A stretch of DNA of 64,000 nucleotides from Bathynomus jamesi. Lineage: Eukaryota; Arthropoda; Malacostraca; Isopoda; Cirolanidae. Within the stretch, counting starts at the first letter, position 1, and each line of letters starts with the position of its first letter. This document shows positions 54,827-64,000 of this stretch, one piece after another. Under the pieces are notes generated by a model, which did not search any database, was not told the DNA's origin, and saw only the letters and a list, made by a program, of their open reading frames with translations. The DNA lies in NCBI GenBank assembly GCA_023014485.1, contig JAJOZX010009457.1, forward strand, positions 93,763 through 157,762, read 5' to 3'. The position numbers and the translations under genes were made by a program.

Positions 54827-55111
54827 TATAATTCCTTTCACTGCATAAGTAAATTAATATTTCAAGGTGTTTTTGTACATTTATAAATGTAAACCTTTTT
54901 AGTTCATCCTTTCCTAACGTTCTTTTTGTGGCTTAAAAAAATATATATTAATTATGAAGTAATTAATCATAAAAAATGTCACTCACAGCCTTGAAATTAA
55001 ACTGGATTTAATTTAAAATTATTACAATATTTTACAGTTTGTCAACAACAACAACAACAACAACAATACACACACCACATATATATATATATATTATATA
55101 TATATATTATA

Positions 55112-55166
<55 letters not shown>

Positions 55167-55833
55167 TATATAATCGTAATCAGGCAAAAGGAATCGTAAT
55201 CATGATTACGTGCCATGATTACGACATAACAATGAATATGAAAGTCAAGTTACCATCACAGTACGATAAAACCCACAACTACTTTATCACAATAACTAAA
55301 AACTTGAAACGCGTGTGAAATGCAAAAAGTGTGTAGCAAATAGAAGAAATACTGCGGTCGCTATGAATAAACATTTTCCTCCTGAAGAAGTACAAATTTT
55401 TTTATTTAAATGTTCTCATTTATTTTTTAACTTTAATGAATTTTGTTAATTTTTTGTAGTATCTAATAATATTCACTATTATATAAGTATTAATTGTTTT
55501 TGAGACAGTCACGCACTCATTATGATAAAGAATAACTCGCAATGCTTACAAACTAACTCGTATAAAAATTAGTCCTAATTCGCCCATGCATAGTAAGATA
55601 TAACTAAAATGCGATTATGTTGGTGGAATAGTACTAAATTAGTACTAAATAGTACTAAAATGAGATTATGTTCATGGAATAGTACTATTCCTTATCTGTG
55701 AGAAAGAAAAAATCATATTTTGATTTCAATCACTTATTTTTTCCTTATAATTTAAATCGATTTTAAATCATTTGATTTTAGTCATTGCAACCCTTCATGA
55801 CAGTGATTATGTCATGAAGGGTTGTCATTATAC

Positions 55834-55895
<62 letters not shown>

Positions 55896-56510
55896 TGAAA
55901 ATACGATTTGTATGCGACATCTAACCACCAATTGTACGTATGTAATTTAACATTTATTTTGTCTGAGATACAATGTCAAGCAAGAACTCAGAAAGTAACC
56001 ATTATTAACATTTATTATGTGTGATCTGCAAGGACCATGGTTTAATTTACATTGTTGTTAATTAACCATGTATTGAAGGGTAAAGTTATCAAAGGCAAAA
56101 GCACTTAAAATACGGTTTCTTTGATAAAGCAATCCATGCAGAGATGGACAAGTTTTCCTACTGATGTTGAGGTAGGGAGTTGTTCTTTTCGTTAAAATGG
56201 TTCACCACTGTACAATTAGTGTCCGAGAAAAGTATGAAAGAAAATAAAAGTTTGTCCTAAACAGAATGACATAAGCATAAACGCTTTGGCACTTAGGAGC
56301 CACACTCACCAAGTCTCAAACAACAACAGTAGTGTAGTAGTAGTACAACCTTAACATTAACACAGACACCCCTGATATGCTGACGAACGTTTGGTAAAAG
56401 GTACAGTACCGACTGGAAGCGTGTCGAGCTACAAATTATGCACATATCGAGATTGTATAATTTGTCAAAATAACTTTCTAAGACCAACTTTCATTTATTG
56501 GAAACTTTTC

Positions 56511-56512
<2 letters not shown>
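54827..56512. other. Non-coding stretch with microsatellites
   Basis: (CAA)n at 55044-55066, long TA tracts at 55078-55172, TA/TG at 55834-55893. A short inverted repeat CCTTCATGACA/TGTCATGAAGG lies at 55791-55824. No gene is seen. Confidence 0.55.

Positions 56513-56562
<50 letters not shown>
56513..56562. repeat. (TA)n microsatellite
   Basis: A TA run of about 50 bases abutting the mariner at 56566. Confidence 0.95.
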
Positions 56563-56564
<2 letters not shown>

Positions 56565-56565
56565 C

Positions 56566-57897
56566 AGGTTGTAACATACATTCTGCTCGATTAGAAAACG
56601 GACGATAGATAATTGAATAACCTGAAGATAATGTGAAATAGTTTTAGAAATGTTACAAAATACACGCGGCGACAGGTTCGCACATGTTTTATCACAATAC
56701 AGAATGACTTAGGCTAGTGTAGGATTAGGCTAATGAATATGTTCTCTGGTGTTTTTCATACAGTTACAACGTCACCCTACGATATTACAGTAATTGAAAA
56801 AACATGGGGCCCACGAAAGAGCATATTCGACATGTGATCATGCTGTACGAGTTCCATAAAGGATCAAATCATCTAACGCTAGTGAATCCGCAAGAAACAT
56901 TCAAAGAGTTTATGGAAATGATGTTGTGAGCGAATGGATGTGTAGGAGATGGTTTGAGAAGTTCAGAAATGGAGACATCAGTCTGAAAGATTATCAACGA
57001 ACAGGACGACCAAATGAGTTAGATGAAGAGTTGCTGAAAGCAACAGTGGAGGAAAACCCAACAGTAACTGTAAGAAAACTTGGCCTGTAACTCGGCGTTA
57101 GCCATATGACCCTTCATCGTCGTTTGAAGCTGTTAGGAAAAGTAGTGAAGGTTAGAAAATTGGTTCCGCATGATTTGTCACAAGTGAATCTTCAACATCG
57201 AATCGATATTTGCACATCACTGCATTCTCGGTAACTGCAGGCACCATTTTTGAATCGGATCGTCACTGGGGATGAAAAATGGGTCCTCTATAACAATATT
57301 AAGCGTCGACATCAGCGACTTAGCCGTGAAACAAAGCCTGAACCTCAGCCAAGGAATGGACCCCATCCAAAGAAAATTTTGCTATGCGTTTGGTGGGATA
57401 TGCAAGGAATTATTCATTTTGAGCTTCTGCCAGATAACCAAACAATCACAGCTGAAGTCTACTGCCAACAACTCCAACGATTGAAGATGGCATTACGAGA
57501 AAAACGTCCCGCATTAATTAATCGCAGAGGTGTTCTGTTCCACCAGGATAACGCGGGCCCTCACACTGCTCGAATCACCACTGCCCAATTGGAGGCATTT
57601 GGTTGGGAAAAAATGCCTCATCCACCATATTCTCCGGACATCGCACCTTCAGACTACCATTTATTCAGAAGTCTGCAACACCATCTAGATGGACAAAAGT
57701 TGCAATGCAGGGAAGCTATCGAAAACGAAGTGATCGCTTTTTTAACTCGAAACCAAGGGATTTTTTCTTTTCTACAGGTGGGAGGAGGTTATAGAAAAAG
57801 AAGGGAATTATATTGATGATTAATTTGTCATTATAAGTCATTTAATTTTTGCTGTGAATAAACAAAAAAAAATCGAGCAGAATATATGTTACAACCT
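56566..57897 (+). mobile_element. Mariner element, near full length
   Basis: TIRs of about 27 bp, AGGTTGTAACATACATTCTG and, reversed, AGGTTGTAACATATATTCTG, then CTCGATT, flanked by TA-rich DNA. The length of about 1.33 kb is normal for mariner. Confidence 0.9.
56804..57823 (+). pseudogene. Mariner transposase with a few lesions
   Basis: It starts MGPTKEHIRHVIMLYEFHKG. After a frame break near 56890 it continues WMCRRWFEKFRNGDISLKDY, LKATVEENPTVTVRKLGL-stop and LGVSHMTLHRRLKLLGK (HTH). The 57250-57750 frame is open: NRIVTGDEKWVLYNN (first Asp), GVLFHQDNAGPHTARITTAQ (second Asp) and PPYSPDIAPSDYHLFRSLQH (third Asp), the D,D34D arrangement. A frame change near 57755 precedes the C-terminus WEEVIEKEGNYIDD. 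Two stops (57088-57090, 57233-57235) and two frameshifts inactivate it. Confidence 0.9.
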
Positions 57898-57904
57898 TAT
57901 ATAT

Positions 57905-59240
57905 AATATTTAAAAAAGGGGACAAATAGCTTTCGGGTAATTATCGTCCACTTAGTCTGACTTGAGTGGTTGGTAAGCTTTTGGAGACGATCGTTCGGGA
58001 CAAAATAGTTAATCAATTTGAAATTAATAAATTAATCAAATATTCTCAACACGGCTTTCGACATAAGCGTTCTTGTCTTACTAATTTGCTTTATTTCTTT
58101 AATGATATTGTAAATATATATGACGAGAGTATAACAGCAGATATTATATATTTCGATTTTCAAAATGCGTTTGATAAAGTGTCACATAGAAGATTAATTA
58201 TTAAACTTCAGTCTCACGGAATGATGATAATCTTCTCAAATGCATCGAAAATTGGTTCAGTGGACGTAAACAAAGAGTGGTCATTAATGGTAAAGCGTCT
58301 AACTGGAAAAGCGTAATTCGCGGCGTGCCTCAGGGATCAGTTCTGGGACCAGTTCTTTTTATTGTTTATATCAATGACATCGACTTGAGAATTAAGAGTA
58401 TAATTTCAAAATTTGCGGATGATACCAAACTAGGGGGATGAACAAAATCAATGGCGGAACGTTTGTAGATTCAAGAAGACATTAATAAATTAGTCGAGCG
58501 GGCGGAAATTTGGCAAATGAACTTTAATATAGATAAAGTAAAACGTTGCATATCGGTAGAAACGGTTAAAGAAAAGTACTTTCTACGCGACAAGACACTA
58601 ACGAGTGTTACGGAAGAGAAAGATTTAGGCATTATTGTTGCCGACACTCTTAGACCGAGTCAGCAATATATCGAAGCGGTCGGAAAAACAAATAGATTCT
58701 TAGGATTTATTGGTAGATCATTTGAATTTAAGTCGGAGAAACCAATGCTAACATTATATAATTCCTTAGTACGCCCCCACCTGGAATACTGCGTCCCCAT
58801 ATTTACGACATGACATAGAGTCATAGACAGAATGGAGAGTGTAGCGACGGGCTACTAAGATGATTCCTAGACGTAGAGACAAGTCATACGCTGCCTTTCA
58901 GAAACGTTAAATTTATTCTCACTCGTACGTAAAAAGGCGAATTCGAGATTTAATCCAAGTATTTAAAATGATTAAAGGTTTTGATAATGTCGACGCCAAA
59001 AAATACCTCACCTTCAGAAAGGTGAAATAGAACTCGCGGTAATGGTCTCAAATTAGCGGGTAAATATTTCAATTCTAATGAAGCTAAACATTTTTTCCCC
59101 AATCGTATAGTTCAAAGTAACTGGGTCGAGTCCTTTAACGATAGACTTGATGCTTATCTTACCTTAAACAAACCCGCAGTTGGAAGCATTTGTTATGGCG
59201 TAGAAGTATTGCAGAATTTTCACTCGGATTCCCTCCTCTG
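57905..59240 (+). pseudogene. CR1-like LINE, heavily decayed
   Basis: IFKKGDK, LSGNYRPLSLT, YSQHGFRHKRSCLTNLLYFF (58041 on), IYFDFQNAFDKVSHRRLIIK, RGVPQGSVLGPVLFIVYIND (58320 on), KFADDTKLGG (58411 on), then EKDLGIIVADTLRPSQQYIE and NSLVRPHLEYCVPIF follow the same order as 53131-54577. Multiple stops and shifts separate them. 5'-truncated, next to the mariner. Confidence 0.85.
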
Positions 59241-59959
59241 TACTTTCAAAATTTCACTTCATCTTTAAATCCTTTCCTACCTCTCAACCTCTTTTCTCTC
59301 CTTTGATTTGAAACTTCACTTCTTGAAAATGTTTTACTTCTTTTAACCTTCCATATATATGTAATATATATATATATATATATATACACAGTGGTGTAGT
59401 GCTAAATAAAGAAGTGAGGGAACGCATTTTGAAAGTGTTACTCAGATGCGGGGGGGGACAATGGCGAGCGCGGCGAGCCCATACAGCTGGGGTCCGGGGC
59501 ACTGTAAGCCCCCCGGGAAATCTTTTGAAATCTGACCAATTTCAGGGATATTTTGAGGTCATATGCACTCAGTGGCGGTTCCTCATATGGGCAATATGGG
59601 CAGCCGCACAGGGCGGCATTTGTGGAGGGGCGGCATGAGCGCCTGCAAAAAAAATAAAAATAAAAATAAGAATAAATAATAAAGAAATAAATAAAAATAA
59701 ATAAAATAAAATAAATAATAAAAGATCAATAAATATATTTTTATTAATAAAAAACCATCTATTGCATTTTCCATAAACCTTCCCATAAAAGACCTAAACA
59801 ATGCAAAATGCTTCCAGATTAATATTATTGGGAATAAAGGCCCATACTTTAACATATGTAATGTTATTTTTCTGGGTTTGGTTAAATAGTGAAATGTATA
59901 TTATTTATTACAGAACGAATCTTCACACTAAGCCACTAAGGTCTGTCAAATAACCGCAA

Positions 59960-62950
59960 ATGGATAAGAAGAGGTCAAAGCTATCAGGTGCTCAGTTTAG
60001 AAAAAAGAGGAAAGAAGAAGAGGAGAAACGAGCAAAAGATAAAGGTATAGAGCTATGTCATCTACTCTTCACTGCTATATTGCACTGCTATTTTGTGATA
60101 TAGCTTTCTGAGTCATTTGAAGTGTACTATTATGTATATAATTAGCCATTAACCAAGGAGGTTGTATTATTCATTTGTTTCCTATTCTAAAAGTTTAATA
60201 AATTGTGCTTAATAACATGTTAAATTAATTGTACTAGCCTATTCATGCATTGGTCTGTTATGTTCTATTTTACTATTTGCAGGGGCACTTTTGAAATATT
60301 TTGGAACACCCTCTGCCACTAGCCAGGATGAGAAGCCGTCTACTTCTGCCATTATTGAGGCTGAGGAGCCATCTACCTCCTCAGCCTCACATATGTCTCC
60401 ACAAATGCAGTCTGATCCTGAGGATGAAGACCCATTTGCTTCTACTTCTCCCCGGCAGGACTCTTCAGGTGAGTTTGTGTGCACATATGTCTGTGAGTGT
60501 GTGCGTGTGTGTGTATGTGTATGTGTGTGCATCCCTGCAAAGCATTTTGCAAACAGTTATAAATTATAATGTTATTATCACTGGGTCTGGGTTACTGGGT
60601 ATGTGTGGTGTTTCACCACCATAATTCCATAACACCACCACATAACAAAGTGCTGTGAATAATGTGTTATCTAACTTAGGTGTGTATACTAATGAGTAAT
60701 GCTCTTGTTCTTTCTATTAGAAAGCCTGGAGCAGAATCGCCTCCTGAGGATGAGTCTCTGTCCACCGACCCTGCTAACTGGCCTTCAGTTCTGACTGAGA
60801 GAATTCGGACACAACTGGTTTCCAGGGGACCAAGTCAAGTACCATCTGACTTTGTATTCCCTAGAAACGACAGTGACGGAAGAAGTTTCCACCATCAATA
60901 CTTCAGGAAGTCATTGGTTAGTGGGGAAAATATAACCAGAAGTTGGTTGGTCTATTCCTTAAAAAACAACAGCCTTTTCTGTTTCTGTTGTACATTATTT
61001 TCCAAGAGGAAAATAAATTTAACAAGTTTGGGACTCTCGGACTGGAAGCATGCAAGCTCATTGCTCACATCACATGACAACAGTTCAGAACACCTAAATT
61101 CTATGAAAATCTGGAAAGAACTGGCAGTGAGGATGAGAAAGGGGGAGACCATTGACAAGCAGGAGATGGCACTTCTGGAGGCTGAGAAGTTGAGATGGAG
61201 AGCGGTGCTGACACGTCTCACTGCTATTGTGCATTCTCTGGCAGTTAGGAATTTGGCACTAAGGGGACATACAGAAAAATTGTTCTCACCATCAAATGGC
61301 AATTTTCTGAAAGAAGTTGAACTGATGGCACAATTTGATCCTATAATGCAAGAGCACATTAACCGTGTCCAAAAAGGGACCTCCAGTCACACCAGCTACC
61401 TCGGCCACCACATACAAAACGAACTCATTGATTTGTCGAGCAGCAAGACCATTTCAGCAATGGTGAGCGACATCAAACAATCAAAGTTTTTTTCAATAAT
61501 TCTAGATTGCACTCCAGATATCAGCCACACTGAACAGTTGTCAGTTGTGATTCGGGTTGTGTCACTGGAGGGGAAGCCCCATATAAAGGAACATTTCATG
61601 GGGTTTTTGGAGGCAGAGGAGTCCACTGGTCAACATTTGGCATCTCTGATTCTGAAGAGACTGGAGGAGCTAAAAGTTCCTTTCATGGACTGTAGAGGAC
61701 AATCATACGACAACGGGGCCAACATGAGGGGAAAAAACAAGGGTGTTCAATCCAGGCTCCTAGAAATTAATCCCAGAGCTCTGTTTGTTCCATGTGGGGC
61801 TCATTCTCTGAATTTGCTTGTGGCCGATGCTGCTAAGGGATCTATTGATGCCACAAGTTACTTTGGCATCTTGCAGAAGCTTTACAACTTGTTTTCAGCC
61901 TCCACACAACGATGGGCCATTTTGAAAAAACATGTGAACATCACATTGAAGATGTGGTCTGATACAAGGTGGGAAAGCAAGATCAAGAGTGTGGAGCCCC
62001 TGAGATATCAGGCAGCTGCAGTGAGAGATGCACTGATCGAGGTGAGGGACCACACCAAAGACTCTGTAATAAAGGTCGAGGCTCAATCTCTGTCAGAGGA
62101 GGTTGGGTCATACCGCTTCGCCATTTGTTCAGTGGTGTGGCATGACCTGTTGTGCCAAATTCAGCATGTGAAGCAGATGCAGTCTCCTAGCATGCACGTT
62201 GATGTTGCAGTAAATCTCCTAAAAAAAACAGAGAGAGGTCTCCGCAATTACAGGGCAACAGGTTTTGTGGCTGCACAAATGGCAGCCACAGATATCTGTG
62301 AACAAATGAATGTGGAGGCTGTGTTAAAACAAAAACGGCTGAGGTCCACAAAGCGGCACTTCTCCTATGAAGCATCTGATGAGCCCTTGATTGATGCTTT
62401 GAAGAAGCTGGAGGTGACATTTTTCAATGCAGTGGTTGATGCTGCAACATCAGCCATTCAGGAAAGATTTTCCACGTTGGAAATTGTGGGAGAGAAGTTT
62501 GGAGTGCTGACACATTTCCAAAATCTCACATTTGAGGAGCTGACAGAACAATGTGTGAACCTTAGTACTACACTACACTTTAAGGGACAATCTGACTTGG
62601 ATGGCAGAGAGCTTGCACAGGAGCTGAAGAACTTGCCTGACTTGCCATCAAAGACCATATCCTTGCTTGAACTGCTGACATTTATCCATGAAAGGGAGCT
62701 CTCTGAAATATATCCAAATTTGTGGACTGCTCTCAGAATTGGTCTTACTCTTCCAGTCACTGTTGCTGAAGCAGAGAGGAGCTTTTCAAAGCTGAAGCTC
62801 ATCAAATCCTACCTGAGGTCAACTATGTCACAGGAACGCCTTACCGGTCTGGCCATCATCAGTATAAATCATACAATTGCTGAGCAGATTTCATATGATG
62901 ATTTAATTCATGACTTTGCATCAAGGAAGGTAAGAAGAGTCAGGCTTTAG
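59960..62950 (+). CDS. hAT transposase (ZMYM1-like), three exons
   Basis: Predicted exons are 59960-60044 (MDKKRSKLSGAQFRKKRKEE), 60283-60468 (GALLKYFGTPSATSQDEK...) and 60732-62950, totalling 2,490 nt and 829 aa. Splice sites: AAAG|GTATAG, TTGCAG|GG and TCAG|GTGAGT. The last acceptor is uncertain: GGAG|CA at 60732 keeps phase, whereas the stronger TATTAG at 60720 would shift it. The large exon has a TTF-type zinc-finger region (SLFCFCCTLFSKRKINL...HSSEHLNSMKIW style), the RNase-H core with FSIILDCTPDISHTEQLSVV (first Asp) and SYDNGANMRGKNKGVQSRLL (second Asp), PCGAHSLNLLVADAA, and the C-terminal hAT dimerisation block LPVTVAEAERSFSKLKLIKS (Glu). It cuts and moves DNA in the nucleus. No internal stop is seen. 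Confidence 0.9.
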
Positions 62951-63240
62951 ATGGCAGTTTGCTGTGGTGCAATTTATTTTGTTTCTTGTTCAAAGTGTAG
63001 CATAATAATTACCCTCTCTTAAGTGTCTTATTCTATTTATGTGATAGAGCATTTGTACAATTTAGAAATTTGATTCTCTAGTTTATTTATGGCAGTTGTG
63101 CAATTTAATTTGTATTTTTCCTGTTCATAGTATCATAATTACATTCTCTTAAGTGAGTTATTCTATTTACGTGATGAAGGATTTGTAAAATTCAGAAATT
63201 TGAGTCTTTGTTTTGGTTCTGAAGTTCCAACAATTAGTCC

Positions 63241-63246
63241 AATAAA
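63241..63246 (+). promoter_or_regulatory. Polyadenylation signal of the hAT gene
   Basis: AATAAA lies 291 bases after the stop codon, still inside the element, followed by a GT-rich stretch at 63295-63305. Confidence 0.6.
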
Positions 63247-63759
63247 AGTTATTTTGTGAAAGAGTTATGTCTGTCCTTTATTTTGGGGGATTCGAATGTG
63301 TGTGTGTTGGCGAACAGGGGGGGGGGGGGCGCTGAAGGTGAGGTTCGCCCAGGGCGTCATGTAAGCTAGGACCGCCACTGTATGCACTGGATATTAGGAT
63401 ATATTCCAAGGTTGAAGATGCAGTATTTCAGTGTCATTAGATATACGACATTCAGTACGATCAATAAAATAGCTAACAACTGGAATGATTAACTAAAAAA
63501 AAGTTAACAACTGGTACGCCGTGGTGACTGTTTCACCAGATCTTTATAGGCTAGCATTGCCTCAGTCGAAGCTAAAAGAAATGAAGCAGTTAATGATTCT
63601 TTCTCATATTTCTTCTAGGGGTGGAATTAAAATTTCATGACGTTAGAGATTTGTAAGTTCGGATTTATTTGAAATAGTGAGGGAACGCCGTTCCGTCTAC
63701 CAAAAAAGTAAGGGAACGCCGTTCCCACGCGTTCCCACAGCACTACACCACTGTGTGTA

Positions 63760-64000
63760 TATATATTATATAATATATATATATATAAACTTTGGTTAAC
63801 CCTTGGTTTGCTTCCGCCCGAGTTGTTCATTCTAATAAAGGTCAAGCTTGTTGCTCCGCTTTCGACGTACAGCTTAACGTACAGCTTAATCTCACGACCT
63901 CCCGATCAACAGCCGAGGGTACCCATTTATCTACCACCTATTTTTTCTGGAAGGATGCATAGCCGGGTAAGCTGCGCGCCGACTGCTTTCACGGAAATCG
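63760..64000 (-). repeat. SINE-A copy running off the window, with (TA)n tail
   Basis: TA tract (63760-63786) then TTTGGTTAACCCTTGGTTTG, CATTCTAATAAAGGTCAAGC, and the reversed tRNA-like parts with a gap relative to 30541-30896. The head would lie beyond base 64000. Confidence 0.75.

Larger units (their letters stand above)
59570..63380 (+). mobile_element. Autonomous hAT transposon, 3,811 bp, apparently recent
   Basis: Termini CAGTGGCGGTTCCTCATATG and, reversed, CAGTGGCGGTCCTAGCTTAC. The octamer TATGCACT is duplicated exactly at 59562-59569 and 63381-63388. It carries a three-exon transposase gene and a polyadenylation signal. It is the only DNA transposon in the window with a long undamaged transposase frame. 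Confidence 0.95.
59389..63753. mobile_element. hAT-like element split by a younger hAT
   Basis: Termini CAGTGGTGTAGTGCTAAATA and, reversed, CAGTGGTGTAGTGCTGTGGG, with AGTGAGGGAACGC-type words inside both ends (59412-59425, 63677-63735). Its own sequence is only about 545 bp (59389-59569 and 63389-63753). TA-rich flanks hide any TSD. The autonomous hAT 59570-63380 lies inside it. Confidence 0.8.

Overview
The window is a stretch of animal nuclear DNA, most likely from an arthropod and plausibly a decapod crustacean. The signs are spliced coding exons, TTAGG-type repeats, Jockey, CR1 and Penelope-like (PLE) retroelements, hAT, Tc1/mariner and pogo-like DNA transposons, tRNA-derived SINEs and dense TA/GT microsatellites. 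The species guess rests on the Jockey family resembling one I know from crabs and shrimps. No operons, CRISPR arrays or prokaryotic genes are present.

Host gene (about 5.1-15.2 kb, minus strand). Five exons with matching splice signals and phases encode part of a GRAMD1/Aster-type protein. In transcript order they are 15155-15048 (linker, least certain), 13452-13299, 7730-7606, 5622-5415 and 5258-5108. Four of them rebuild most of a VASt domain. Exon 13299-13452 carries one extra base that breaks the frame, so the gene is either damaged here or the assembly has an indel. Its introns are packed with mobile elements.

Transposons in and around the gene. A hAT relic (894-4901) is split by a Jockey LINE that has a 632-bp tandem duplication. 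The 5.5-kb VASt intron holds a 3,471-bp DNA transposon (9487-12957) with about 322-bp terminal inverted repeats and a perfect 8-bp target-site duplication (TSD). It encodes a decayed multi-copy protein I cannot place in a named superfamily and is the best candidate for an undescribed system. A group of foldback elements sharing one core module lies at 6.2-21.8 kb.

15-31 kb is mostly non-coding: SINEs made of two tRNA-like parts, tRNA-like SINE-B copies, CR1 fragments, an internally deleted mariner (26909-27622) and microsatellites. At 31.5-44 kb three inverted (head-to-head) Penelope-like structures lie within 12.5 kb, one with a 498-codon open RT plus GIY-YIG frame and each with hammerhead-ribozyme-like hairpins. 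At 44-51.5 kb palindromic MITEs are followed by a four-level nest: a Tc1 element (45185-50475) holding two hATs and a pogo-like element, one hAT itself holding another. Every junction carries its expected TSD, and removing the insertions restores Tc1 coding at the sites examined.

52.6-64 kb holds a Jockey deletion derivative, two CR1 LINEs, a mariner with a few lesions, and a nearly intact 3,811-bp autonomous hAT (59570-63380; predicted 829-aa spliced transposase) inserted into another hAT-like element.
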